Origin: Rhodobium orientis
GTDB taxonomy: Bacteria; Pseudomonadota; Alphaproteobacteria; Rhizobiales; Rhodobiaceae
Length of the DNA: 64,000 bases
Assembly: GCF_003258835.1 (NCBI RefSeq)
Contig: NZ_NPEV01000003.1
Coordinates: forward strand, 98,674-162,673
Direction of reading: 5' to 3'
Positions within the stretch are counted from its first letter, which is position 1. Each line of letters starts with the position of its first letter. The position numbers were made by a program, and so were the translations under genes. The notes below the pieces were generated by a model. The model was given only the letters and a program-made list of their open reading frames with translations. It did not search any database and had not been told where the DNA came from. Shown in pieces: positions 9,603 to 17,280 of this stretch.

Positions 9603-9694
9603 GGGGGCCTCCTTACTGGCCGGACCGGAAGGCCGGTCCGGCACGCATTACGCAAAACCTACTGAAAACGGAAACGGAGACGTGCGCTTTGGCG

Positions 9695-10234
9695 CTACTC
9701 GGCCTTTTTTTCGGGCGCGGCAGCGGCGATCTTTTCCATTTCCTTCTGGGCCTGTTCCAGCATGTCGATGCCAAGCTGGTTGCGGTATTCCCGCGCGGCG
9801 CCGATCGACAGGGTCGACAGCTCGGCCGATTTCTCGGCCAGCTTGGCGCCGACCGGAGAAGTGTAGAAGGCGGTGATCTCGTCCAGCTCTTCCTTGGTGA
9901 AGCGGCGGGCCCAGATCTCCTCGATCATCTTGTCGAGATCAACGCGCTTGCCGGCCATGGAGAGCGCGACGTCGTTGACCATGGCGTCGATTTCGCGGGC
10001 GAACTCGGGGTTCTGGCGCACGAGCTGCTGCTTGGTCTGGCTGGCGACGATCGGCAGGATCTCGTCGAAGCCGTAGTTGGAGCGGGTCGCCTCGACGGCG
10101 GCCTCGGCGGCCTTCATGTGCTCCGGCGTGAAGGTTTCTTCCTGGGCCGCCGCCGGCGTCAGGTTGAGGGCACCGGCGACGAGCATGACGGCCAGCGCCA
10201 GCGCGGCGGTGCCGACAGTTTTGGAAAGGGTCAT
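9695..10234 (-). CDS. DUF2059 domain secreted protein
   Basis: A 179-residue exported protein of unknown function. The signal peptide runs through ALALAVMLVAGALNL and ends near PAAAQEE (about residue 31). The rest is the DUF2059 alpha-helical domain with its typical RRFTKEELDEITAFYTSP and PVGAKLAEKSAEL. The start ATG at 10234 is preceded on the minus strand by GGAGAAAG. It sits 44 bases after rpiA and 92 before gor in the same direction, an arrangement seen in many Hyphomicrobiales. Confidence 0.88.
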   Translation of the reverse strand: MTLSKTVGTAALALAVMLVAGALNLTPAAAQEETFTPEHMKAAEAAVEATRSNYGFDEILPIVASQTKQQLVRQNPEFAREIDAMVNDVALSMAGKRVDLDKMIEEIWARRFTKEELDEITAFYTSPVGAKLAEKSAELSTLSIGAAREYRNQLGIDMLEQAQKEMEKIAAAAPEKKAE

Positions 10235-10278
10235 GTCTTTCTCCGTTCGGTGACGACGCGTGCCGTCGTGTGGATTTC

Positions 10279-10968
10279 TCAGGGCTTCAGGCATTCGGTG
10301 CCATCGGGACCCGCAACATAGGCGGCGTCCGCGATGCCGATGAACAGCCCGTGCTCGACCACGCCCGGAATGGCGCCGAGCGATTCGCTCAACGCTTCTG
10401 GCGCGGCAATCTGGCGAAAAGATGCATCGAGGATGTAGTGCCCGCCGTCGGTGACGAATGGGGTCTCCTTGCCGCCGCGCAGGACGATCTCGCCGGTGAG
10501 GCCGAGGGCGGAGGCGTTCGACATGATCGCGCGCCTGGTCGACTCAAGCCCGAAGGGCACGACCTCGATCGGCAGCGGGAAGGCGCCGATCATGCGCACC
10601 AGCTTGGAACTGTCGGCGATCACCACCATGCGGGCGGAGGCCGTGGCGACGATCTTTTCGCGCAAAAGCGCCCCGCCGCCGCCCTTGACGAGCCGCAAAT
10701 AGCGATCGAGTTCGTCGGCGCCGTCGACCGTCAGGTCGAGTTCCGGCGTCTCGTCGAGGGTGGAGAGCGGGATGCCCAGTTCGCCGGCAAGCTCGGCCGT
10801 GCGTTCCGAGGTCGGCACGGCGAGAATATCGAAGCCGGCGGCGACCTTCTCGCCGATCAGCCGGATGAAGTGGTCGGCCGTCGAGCCGGTGCCGAGACCG
10901 AGCCGCATGCCGGACTGGACTTCGGCGAGCGCAGCGACTGCCGCGGCGCGCTTGAAATCGTCGCTCAT
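10279..10968 (-). CDS. rpiA: Ribose-5-phosphate isomerase A
   Basis: Interconverts ribose-5-phosphate and ribulose-5-phosphate in the pentose phosphate pathway. The 229-residue protein has the phosphate loop [12 protein letters not shown], the active-site TVDGADELD and [13 protein letters not shown] with catalytic Asp and Lys. The start ATG at 10968 matches the family length; an upstream in-frame extension of 17 codons is not needed. First gene of the leftward rpiA-DUF2059-gor run. Confidence 0.95.
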   Translation of the reverse strand: MSDDFKRAAAVAALAEVQSGMRLGLGTGSTADHFIRLIGEKVAAGFDILAVPTSERTAELAGELGIPLSTLDETPELDLTVDGADELDRYLRLVKGGGGALLREKIVATASARMVVIADSSKLVRMIGAFPLPIEVVPFGLESTRRAIMSNASALGLTGEIVLRGGKETPFVTDGGHYILDASFRQIAAPEALSESLGAIPGVVEHGLFIGIADAAYVAGPDGTECLKP

Positions 10969-11056
10969 TGGATCACACGCTCCCGAATGTGCCGTTCCCC
11001 GTCGGCCGCTGATTAGCATGGCCGGCGCCGGGCGCCAAGATATCGCAACAGGACGC

Positions 11057-11081
11057 GGCCGGCGCGTTTTCGGCGCCGGCC
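11057..11081 (-). terminator. Hairpin after gabD
   Basis: A perfect 9-bp stem (GGCCGGCGC / GCGCCGGCC) with a 7-base loop lies about 30 bases past the gabD stop when read on the minus strand. There is no strong T run after it. Confidence 0.4.
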
Positions 11082-11109
11082 GGCCGGTATTACAGGTTCT
11101 GCGGGCGGA

Positions 11110-12552
11110 TCAGAGGCCCGCCATCAGCATGTATTTGATCTCCACGAACTCCTCGACGCCGTGCGAGGAGCCTTCGCGGCCGATGCCCGACTGCTTGACG
11201 CCGCCGAACGGGGCCACCTCGGTGGAGATGATGCCGGTGTTGATGCCGACCATGCCGTATTCCAGACCCTCGCCGACGCGCCAGACGCGGCCGAGGTCGC
11301 GGGCGAAGAAATAGGCCGCCAGACCGAACTCGGTGTCGTTGGCCATGGCGACCACCTCGTCCTCTTCGGAGAAGCGGAAGAGCGGGGCGACGGGACCGAA
11401 GGTCTCCTCGCGGGCGACCATCATGGCAGGGGTGACGCCGGTCAGCACGGTCGGCTGGAAGAAGGTGCCGCCAAGGGCATGGCGTTCGCCGCCGGTGACC
11501 ACTTTCGCGCCCTTGCCGAGGGCGTCGGCGATGTGCTCCTCGACCTTTTCGATTGCCGCCATGTTAATGAGCGGGCCCTGGACGACGCCCTCCTCGGTGC
11601 CGGTGCCGACCTTCATTTCCTTGACCTTGGCCGAGAGCTTTTCGGCAAAGGCGTCATAAACGGCATCCTGCACGTAGATGCGGTTGGCGCAGACGCAGGT
11701 CTGGCCCATGTTGCGGTATTTCGAGGCGAGCGCGCCTTCCACGGCAGCGTCGAGATCGGCGTCGTCGAAGACGATGAACGGTGCGTTGCCGCCGAGTTCC
11801 AGGCCCACCTTTTTAATGGTCGAAGCGGCCTGCTCCATCAGCAGCCGGCCGATCTCGGTCGACCCGGTGAAGGTGATCGCCTTGACGTCCGGGTTCGACG
11901 TCATCTCGCCGCCGATCTTGGAGGCCTTGCCGGTGACGACATTGAAGATGCCGGCGGGGATGCCGGCGCGCTCGGCGAGTTCGGCCAGGGCAAGCGCCGA
12001 CAGCGGCGTCTCGCTCGCCGGCTTGACGACGATCGGGCAGCCGGCGGCCAGCGCCGGGGCGGCCTTGCGGGTGATCATCGCGGCGGGGAAGTTCCACGGT
12101 GTGATCGCGGCGACGACGCCGATCGGCTGGCGGATGCAGACGATGCGGGCATCGGCGCGGTAGGACGGGATGGTCTCGCCGTAGATGCGCTTGGCCTCCT
12201 CGGCGAAGAACTCGATGAACGAGGCGGCATAGACGATCTCGCCGGCGGCCTCGGTGAGCGGCTTGCCCTGCTCGCTCGTCATCAGGAGGGCAAGGTCGTC
12301 CTTGTTCTCCAGCATCAGGTCGAACCAGCGGCGCAGGATCGCCGAGCGCTCCTTGGCGGTCTTTTTCGCCCAGGCCGGGAACGCGGCCTTTGCCTTGTCG
12401 ATCGCCTCGCGGGTCTCCTCGGCGCCGAACTGGGGCACCTTGGCGAGTTCGGCGCCGGTCGCCGGATCGGTGACGGCCATCGTCGGCTCGCCGACCCATT
12501 GGCCGTTGATATAGCACTGCTCCTTCAGCAGCGACGGATCTGAAAGCCGCAT
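11110..12552 (-). CDS. gabD: NAD(P)-dependent succinate-semialdehyde dehydrogenase
   Basis: A 480-residue aldehyde dehydrogenase, cytosolic, that oxidises succinate semialdehyde (GABA breakdown) to succinate. Seen: ITPWNFPAAMITRKAAPALA (cofactor loop), the general base Glu in LELGGNAPFIVFDDAD and the catalytic Cys in YRNMGQTCVCANRI. The C-terminal GGVKQSGIGREGSSHG EF motif fits the GabD branch of the family; related glutarate-semialdehyde enzymes (DavD) cannot be excluded. No gabT or gabP is adjacent. The start ATG at 12552 is preceded by AGGAGGAAAT on the minus strand, a strong ribosome site. Confidence 0.9.
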   Translation of the reverse strand: MRLSDPSLLKEQCYINGQWVGEPTMAVTDPATGAELAKVPQFGAEETREAIDKAKAAFPAWAKKTAKERSAILRRWFDLMLENKDDLALLMTSEQGKPLTEAAGEIVYAASFIEFFAEEAKRIYGETIPSYRADARIVCIRQPIGVVAAITPWNFPAAMITRKAAPALAAGCPIVVKPASETPLSALALAELAERAGIPAGIFNVVTGKASKIGGEMTSNPDVKAITFTGSTEIGRLLMEQAASTIKKVGLELGGNAPFIVFDDADLDAAVEGALASKYRNMGQTCVCANRIYVQDAVYDAFAEKLSAKVKEMKVGTGTEEGVVQGPLINMAAIEKVEEHIADALGKGAKVVTGGERHALGGTFFQPTVLTGVTPAMMVAREETFGPVAPLFRFSEEDEVVAMANDTEFGLAAYFFARDLGRVWRVGEGLEYGMVGINTGIISTEVAPFGGVKQSGIGREGSSHGVEEFVEIKYMLMAGL

Positions 12553-12899
12553 CGGGATTTCCTCCTTGAATGACGGTTCTGGCCGCCGAGGCCCGGAGCG
12601 CCGGCGGCGCGCAATGGTGGCAGCCGGCGGGGCGATCGGCGGTCTCCTCCGGGACGATCCCGGAAAGACGGGAACGGCGGTGTGCGGCGCTCCTTCCGGG
12701 GCCGCATGCCGTCATGATCGGCGGCACGATAGTGGAAAGTCCGAACGGCGTCGATAGGTTCCGAACGGCGCGCGCAAAGGGTTGCCGGAGCGGCGCCAGG
12801 GCCCCATTGTATAAACCATTCCCGGATCGCCGGGTCGGGCCGGCGCGCCCGCTGCCGATCCACAGCTTCCTCGCCAGACCGCTCAGATAGAGACAAAAA
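12553..12899. other. Intergenic region between gabD and gph, no gene seen
   Basis: A GC-rich divergent spacer of 347 bases. An AT-rich spot near 12808-12820 (ATTGTATAAACCATT) may be a promoter for gph. I see no protein, tRNA or repeat here. Confidence 0.5.
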
Positions 12900-13586
12900 A
12901 TGCAGAAACCGCCCGTCCTTGCCATCGATCTCGACGGCACGCTGATCGAGACCGCCCCCGACCTGATGGGGACCCTCAACGTCATCCTGGAGCGCGAGGG
13001 ACTTGCCCCCGTCAGCCTCAAGCAGGTGCGCGGCATGGTCGGCCAGGGCGCCAAGATCATGCTGCAGCGCGGCTTTGCCGCCCATGGCGAAACACTCGAA
13101 GGCGCGCGGCTGGAGACCCTTTTCGAGGCCTTCCTGGAGCACTATGCGGAGCATATCGCGGTGGAAAGCCACCCCTTCCCCGGGGTCGTCGAAGCGCTCG
13201 AAGGCTTCCGCGCGGAGGGCTGGAAGCTCGCTGTCTGTACCAACAAGCTGGAGGCGCTGACCCGGCGGCTGCTCGACGAACTCGACCTGACGCGGCTGTT
13301 CGACGCGATCGGCGGGCCGGACACCTTCGGCGTGCGCAAGCCCGACCCGCAGCACCTCATCAAGACCATCGAGGCGGCCGGCGGCGAAGCGACCAACGCG
13401 ATCATGGTCGGCGACTCGGCCGCCGACATCAACGCGGCCAAGAACGCCGCCGTCCCCGTCGTCGCCGTCGATTTCGGCTACACCGACATCCCGGTTGCCG
13501 AGCTCGGGCCGGACCGGATCATCTCCCATTTCGACGAGCTCGCCGGGGCGGTTTCGGAGCTGCGCGGGGCGATGACCGCGGGCTGA
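12900..13586 (+). CDS. gph: Phosphoglycolate phosphatase (HAD hydrolase)
   Basis: A 228-residue HAD-superfamily phosphatase that hydrolyses 2-phosphoglycolate from DNA repair or oxygenase activity. HAD motif I is AIDLDGTLIET with nucleophile Asp, motif II VCTNK, motif III Lys in VRKPDPQHL, and motif IV VGDSAADINAAKNA. The long helical cap after motif I fits Gph. It lies divergent from gabD and is close to rpiA, as in other Hyphomicrobiales. Confidence 0.9.
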   Translation: MQKPPVLAIDLDGTLIETAPDLMGTLNVILEREGLAPVSLKQVRGMVGQGAKIMLQRGFAAHGETLEGARLETLFEAFLEHYAEHIAVESHPFPGVVEALEGFRAEGWKLAVCTNKLEALTRRLLDELDLTRLFDAIGGPDTFGVRKPDPQHLIKTIEAAGGEATNAIMVGDSAADINAAKNAAVPVVAVDFGYTDIPVAELGPDRIISHFDELAGAVSELRGAMTAG

Positions 13587-13589
13587 GGC

Positions 13590-13618
13590 CACGCCGGCGC
13601 GGCCATTCGGCCGGCGTG
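13590..13618 (+). terminator. Hairpin after gph
   Basis: A 9-bp perfect stem (CACGCCGGC / GCCGGCGTG) with an 11-base loop begins four bases after the gph stop. There is no T tract, so termination is inferred only from position. Confidence 0.4.
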
Positions 13619-13630
13619 CACTGCAAAGGC

Positions 13631-13659
13631 TTGACTTCCCGGGGGGCCAACCCTTAAAT
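13631..13659 (+). promoter_or_regulatory. Sigma-70-type promoter of tRNA-Val
   Basis: TTGACT (-35) and TTAAAT (-10) are separated by exactly 17 bases and end 14 bases before the tRNA, the spacing expected for a short tRNA leader. Confidence 0.7.
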
Positions 13660-13673
13660 CCGCGCACCCAATC

Positions 13674-13748
13674 GGGCGGTTAGCTCAGCGGGAGAGCACT
13701 CGCTTCACACGCGAGGGGTCACTGGTTCAATCCCAGTACCGCCCACCA
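13674..13748 (+). tRNA. tRNA-Val (anticodon CAC)
   Basis: The full cloverleaf can be drawn: acceptor GGGCGGT / ACCGCCC, D arm with GCTC...GAGC, anticodon stem CTCGC / GCGAG around loop TTCACAC, and a T arm with TTCAATC. The anticodon CAC reads GTG (valine). The 3' CCA is encoded. Confidence 0.95.
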
Positions 13749-14060
13749 TTTTTTCGCTCACGGTCAATTCGCTTCGCTCATGACCTCCGCGGGGGCCTCG
13801 CATCGGCTCGGGCGCGCAGTCGCGCTTGCGAAGCCAACGGCTTCGATTTCTCTCACGCCAAACTCGCTTCGCTCGCTGGCTCCGTGAGGGCCTCGCATGA
13901 GCTCTGGCGGCCGGTCGGCCTTGCGAAGCCCTTGGCTTCGTTGGGGCATCTCACGGCAGTTCGCTTCGCTCACGCCTGCGATGGCGCGGCGCATAAGCGC
14001 CGGCGGCCGGTCCGCCTTGCGAAGCCCTTGGCTTCGATTTCTCTCACGCCGACTTCACTT
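13749..14060. repeat. Three diverged direct repeats of about 95 bases with hairpins, after tRNA-Val
   Basis: The stretch between the tRNA and doxX holds three related units with a period of 95-96 bases. Each contains a 7-bp hairpin, CGAAGCC-nnn-GGCTTCG, at 13829-13845, 13924-13940 and 14020-14036, preceded by a conserved GGCGGCCGG / CTTGCG segment and followed by ATTTCTCTCACGCC or a variant and CGCTTCGCTC. Spacing and sequence drift exclude CRISPR. No protein is supported here. Confidence 0.75.
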
Positions 14061-14063
14061 CGT

Positions 14064-14438
14064 TCAACGCTGCCATCCGCGCCACAGCGTCCGAGGGCTT
14101 TGCGCGGCAATCGCCAATAGCCCGCCGGCAATGGCCCAGTTCTTGACCATGATCGTGACCTGCCAGGGATCGGCGCGGAGCTGCCAGTGGAACCAGCTCG
14201 TGAACAGGCAGTAAACTGCCAGCGCCAGCGCCCACAGCCGGATGTGCGGCCCGGCAACGAGGCAGACCGCGGCAACGGCGTTGAACGCCGCGACCGGCCA
14301 GACGAACCATTCGGGAAGACCGATGCCGGCGATCATCTGCTGGACGGGCGCCGGGTCGAGGATTTTTTGGACCGCACCGCCCACGAACAAGAGAGCAATC
14401 AGGACGCGGCCGGTGATGCTGAGAAAAGCGTTCATCAC
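14064..14438 (-). CDS. DoxX family membrane protein
   Basis: A 124-residue inner-membrane protein with four hydrophobic segments. FVGGAVQKILDPAPV after the first helix is the DoxX signature. Biochemical role in most members is unknown; some act in redox or sulfur metabolism. It is alone, ending right at the hairpin repeat array. Either of two consecutive ATGs (14438, 14435) may be used. Confidence 0.85.
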   Translation of the reverse strand: MMNAFLSITGRVLIALLFVGGAVQKILDPAPVQQMIAGIGLPEWFVWPVAAFNAVAAVCLVAGPHIRLWALALAVYCLFTSWFHWQLRADPWQVTIMVKNWAIAGGLLAIAAQSPRTLWRGWQR

Positions 14439-14562
14439 TGCCTAACTGCGGTAGCCGGCAGGCACGGCAAGAGCGGAGGCGCTCAGTCACCGTTGTCAGC
14501 TACCTTCAGACCTGCGGCAGAAACGATGCCTATCGAGATCGAAAGGCCGACAGTTTCTCGCG

Positions 14563-14853
14563 TCAATGGTCTTGCCGCGGATAGATCATACGTGTGTGCA
14601 ACACTCCAATCACATCGACTTCCGTCTCGCTCGCGATCCGGTAGACGGCGAAATACGGCAGACCGGGAATAGTTAGTTCACGGGTGGAACGCACCCTGCC
14701 CGGTCGCCCAATCAGCGGAAATTGCTCAAGCATTGCAATGGATTGCAAGATGCGGGCAATCGTGTTTTGCGCCGACTGCCGGTCATGTTCACTAATGAAG
14801 CCGTGTATGTTTTCCAGATCGGCCAGCGCGTCGGCCGTGAAGCTAATGTTCAA
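14563..14853 (-). CDS. RelE/ParE-family toxin of a type II toxin-antitoxin pair
   Basis: A 96-residue toxin-like protein: ISFTADALADLENIHGFISE at the start, FPLIGRPGRVRSTREL in the middle and VLHTRMIYPRQ at the end are classic ParE features. ParE toxins poison gyrase and RelE toxins cut mRNA; the sequence favours ParE. I choose a TTG start at 14853, which overlaps the antitoxin stop (TTGAACATTAG), giving the usual N-terminus; an ATG at 14889 would add twelve residues not typical of the family. Translation is probably coupled to the antitoxin. Confidence 0.85.
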   Translation of the reverse strand: MNISFTADALADLENIHGFISEHDRQSAQNTIARILQSIAMLEQFPLIGRPGRVRSTRELTIPGLPYFAVYRIASETEVDVIGVLHTRMIYPRQDH

Positions 14854-15061
14854 GGCCGAACTTTTTCCAGACGTCGCGCATGGATACACGGCCGTTCGGG
14901 TCCGCGTCGGCAGCTTTTAGCGCGCGTTCGATCTTTGACTTGGCAAATGCCTGGTATTCCGGATCGTCGGATTCGGGTTGTTCCGTCACCAGATGCGCCG
15001 GTACCGGCTTCTTGTCAGCGATCTCGTCCATGACCGGATCATACCAATCCTTCCTCTGCAC
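14843..15061 (-). CDS. Antitoxin partner of the ParE-like toxin
   Basis: A 72-residue acidic protein directly upstream of and overlapping the toxin gene by 11 bases. The C-terminal half (IERALKAADADPNGRVSMRD) resembles the toxin-wrapping tails of antitoxins found with ParE in Hyphomicrobiales; the DNA-binding part is not obvious. The start may be GTG 15061 or ATG 15031. By analogy it neutralises the toxin and represses the operon. Confidence 0.72.
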   Translation of the reverse strand: MQRKDWYDPVMDEIADKKPVPAHLVTEQPESDDPEYQAFAKSKIERALKAADADPNGRVSMRDVWKKFGLEH

Positions 15062-15162
15062 TTCCAGATCGCCACAACGATTCCCCTAGCACTCATTCGT
15101 GTTTTTGAATTAGTCTTCCCGAATAAGACAAACAAAAAATCAATCGGGGGGGGAAACCGACC

Positions 15163-15540
15163 ATGAGGACGAGGTTTCTTGTGACGTTTGCGGTGCTGTG
15201 CACCGCCCTTTTTGCGCTGTCCGACGTTGCGTCGGCGGCGGCCGAGACGCTGACCTGGCAGGTGCGCAGCGAGCATCCGAACACCGTTGCCGTGGAGTTC
15301 TACTCCCAGGACCGCAACGCGGCCTGGCCGGGCGACGGCGAGGTCTACCTGATCCGCGACTGGGACACCCACACCTTCAAGCTCGACTGCCGCCGGGGCG
15401 AATCCATCTGCTACGGCGCCTGGGTCCGCAACCAGAGTTCGAGCTACTGGGGTGTCGGCAAGGACAATGCCAGGGGCTGTCAACGCTGCTGCTATGTCTG
15501 CGGCGGCGGCCGGACCAAGACCCAGGTGCTCAATCCTTGA
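15163..15540 (+). CDS. Small cysteine-rich secreted protein of unknown function
   Basis: A 125-residue protein with a clear signal peptide (VTFAVLCTALFALSDVASAAA, cleavage near residue 27). The mature part is about 98 residues, predicted beta-rich, with seven Cys including a CQRCCYVCGGG cluster near the end, which suggests disulfides in the periplasm or a metal site. The start ATG follows a run of eight Gs (an unusual, slippage-prone leader). I recognise the type as a conserved alphaproteobacterial hypothetical but know no function. Confidence 0.7.
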   Translation: MRTRFLVTFAVLCTALFALSDVASAAAETLTWQVRSEHPNTVAVEFYSQDRNAAWPGDGEVYLIRDWDTHTFKLDCRRGESICYGAWVRNQSSSYWGVGKDNARGCQRCCYVCGGGRTKTQVLNP

Positions 15541-15668
15541 CGCGCACCGGGCCCTGACGCACGTCGGGCCACAACAAAGCAAAGGGGCTCCGCGGATCGC
15601 GGAACCCCCCGTTGCCCCAGACATGCGGCGACCGGTGCATGCCGGCGCCGTCCGGGTCGTGTCGGCGG

Positions 15669-15947
15669 CTACTGCCACCAGCACTGTTTCTTGACGACGA
15701 CGACCCGTTCGCCGAGATCCTCGTCGTAAACGGTTGTCGGCAGGTTCTGGCAGACCCGGTAGCGCACCATGCCGGGGGCGCGGGCGCCTTCGACCCAGGG
15801 GCCGCCGCGAGCCTCGTCGCGGTCGAGTTCTTCCAGCATGGCGCGGTCGGAGCCGGTGTCGCGCCTGCCGGCGGAGGCGGAGGTGGAGACGACCGCGGAG
15901 CCGGCGATGGTCAGGGCAATGATGGCCAGGGTGGTCTTCTTGAACAT
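15669..15947 (-). CDS. Small secreted protein, unknown function
   Basis: A 92-residue protein with a signal peptide (TTLAIIALTIAGSAVVSTSASA) and a short mature part that is charged, then ends in VVVVKKQCWWQ. Two Cys remain in the mature chain and may pair. The ATG at 15947 has GAAAGGAAAA upstream on the minus strand. It converges with the Cys-rich protein gene. No family recognised. Confidence 0.6.
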   Translation of the reverse strand: MFKKTTLAIIALTIAGSAVVSTSASAGRRDTGSDRAMLEELDRDEARGGPWVEGARAPGMVRYRVCQNLPTTVYDEDLGERVVVVKKQCWWQ

Positions 15948-16081
15948 CGGATTTTCCTTTCGTCGCTGTTCCCTCGAGGACCGGCCCCATCGGCGTCGCC
16001 TCGTTGTCCCCAATATGCGGAGATACGCCGGCGCCGACTGTGACGGCCGTCACGTTTTGAGGGTTTGCCGAAGGGGAAAAG

Positions 16082-16114
16082 AAAAATCCGCGGAAACCGG
16101 CAGGTTTCCGCGGA
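16082..16114 (-). terminator. Strong intrinsic terminator
   Basis: A perfect 12-bp stem (TCCGCGGAAACC / GGTTTCCGCGGA) with a GGCA tetraloop at 16087-16114 is followed on the minus strand by TTTTTCTTTT. It belongs to a leftward transcript that starts in the 16.1-16.5 kb gap or in the Rrf2 gene 400 bases away. Confidence 0.8.
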
Positions 16115-16290
16115 AAAGTTAGTCCGGCCGCTCGCAGAAGAAGGGAGGCTGCGACCGTCGACAAACAGAGAGGAACCCCGAAAAGCCTCGGGGGAGCTGC
16201 ATCAGGACATTCAGGAGGACCGCCGCCGGCTCCCTCGGAACAAAACAGTCCGCGGAAGGAACGCTCCGGCCATCGATCCGCTACACCACT
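16082..16290 (-). ncRNA. Candidate small RNA with anti-Shine-Dalgarno loops
   Basis: On the minus strand an AT-rich stretch (about 16300-16340, with TATATT) is followed by about 200 GC-rich bases that end in a strong intrinsic terminator at 16114-16082. Inside are a CCCCGA/TCGGGG hairpin (16176-16193) and a CGCAG/CTGCG hairpin (16133-16153) whose loop reads CCTCCCTTCTT; an unpaired GGTCCTCCTG lies at about 16214-16223. Such CCUCC loops are typical of the alphaproteobacterial sRNAs that pair with ribosome sites. No convincing ORF is present. The start point is a guess. Confidence 0.45.
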
Positions 16291-16507
16291 GGATGGATTC
16301 TAATATAAGCTATTACTCAAATAAGAATAGTGTATTTCTGCAACAATGTTAAGCGCAGGTTGCGCGATTTCCTCGCATTTCCTGGGGAATACAATCTATA
16401 CGCGATCTACCGTTGCGCGAAGGGCACAGAGCCGTCTGCTGCGCGCCGTTTTCGGCAGCAAACCGGCCGTTTCGGCGATATTCCGGGAGAGGCGCGGCCC
16501 GCCTGAC

Positions 16508-17020
16508 TCAGCTGGCGGCAACCTGGCGGATGGCCTTTGCCCCGTCGCCGCGGCCGGGCACCACGGGCGCGCCCTCGGCAGCCTCTTCCTCAAGCCCGAG
16601 GCCGGAGCGCAGCGGTCCCGGCGAGGCAATGAGGTCGGCAAGGGTGTAGCCGTCGAGCACCGACAGAAAGGCGTCGAGGCCACGCTCCAGGATCGCCTTC
16701 AGCCGGCAGCAAGCGGCGATCGGACAGGTGTTGGTGCCGTCGTCGAAACACTCCACGAGGCACAGATTCTCTTCCGTCACCCGGATCACGGCGCCGACAT
16801 TGATGTCCTCGGGCGCCGCGGACAGGCGCACGCCGCCATTGCGGCCGCGGACCGTCTCGATGACGCCGATATGCGACAGGCACTGGGCGATCTTGGTCAG
16901 GTGGTTTTCCGAGATCCGATAGGCCTTGGCGATGTCGGCGATGCGCGATACCGGCCGGTCGGACAGCGCGCAGAACATCAAGAGCCGCATCGCATAGTTC
17001 GAATGATGTGTGAGGCGCAC
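16508..17020 (-). CDS. Rrf2-family transcriptional regulator, NsrR-like
   Basis: A 170-residue winged-helix regulator. MRLTHHSNYAMRLLMFCAL and the recognition helix RISENHLTKIAQCLSHIG match NsrR/IscR-type proteins. Four Cys near residues 97-116, in CLVECF, NTCPIAACCRLK, are the expected 2Fe-2S/4Fe-4S ligands of a nitric-oxide or redox sensor. The tail after about residue 140 is longer and looser than in NsrR. It is divergent from a TDT-family transporter with a perfect palindrome between them, so it likely controls itself and the transporter. NsrR itself is the best guess, not proven. Confidence 0.88.
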   Translation of the reverse strand: MRLTHHSNYAMRLLMFCALSDRPVSRIADIAKAYRISENHLTKIAQCLSHIGVIETVRGRNGGVRLSAAPEDINVGAVIRVTEENLCLVECFDDGTNTCPIAACCRLKAILERGLDAFLSVLDGYTLADLIASPGPLRSGLGLEEEAAEGAPVVPGRGDGAKAIRQVAAS

Positions 17021-17165
17021 TGGTTCCGGACTCCTGAACCCATTCCGATGGTTGTATAAATGAGCATTAACGGCGCCGCTTTAGCCGGTGTCAAACGGGA
17101 TTGGCGTTTTCGTCGTGGAATCCGGAAAAACGGGACGTAAGGTCGCAATAAACTGGGTTGGAAAT

Positions 17166-17177
17166 TGCTAATTAGCA
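17166..17177. promoter_or_regulatory. Perfect palindrome TGCTAATTAGCA between Rrf2 regulator and transporter
   Basis: A 12-bp perfect palindrome in an AT-rich patch of the 260-base divergent spacer, about 100 bases before the transporter start. Next to the regulator, TTGTATAAATGAGCATTA (17053-17070) is a weaker dyad resembling NsrR sites. A candidate operator for the Rrf2 protein. Confidence 0.45.
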
Positions 17178-17280
17178 TTGATTTCGATCATAGCCCCCCT
17201 GTAAACGACGCATATTAGCGACCTCGAATGGACCCGAGTCGCCATTCCCGAAACACGGCCGAAACCATGGAGTGACCCGG

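Noticed and set aside
13749..14060. CRISPR-like array
   Set aside because: Only three units, repeats diverged and about 95 bases long with no unique spacers, and no cas genes.
16255..16300. tRNA-like fragment (CCAGTGGTGTAGCGGA on the minus strand)
   Set aside because: Only a D-arm-like piece; no acceptor, anticodon or T arm. It falls within the candidate sRNA instead.
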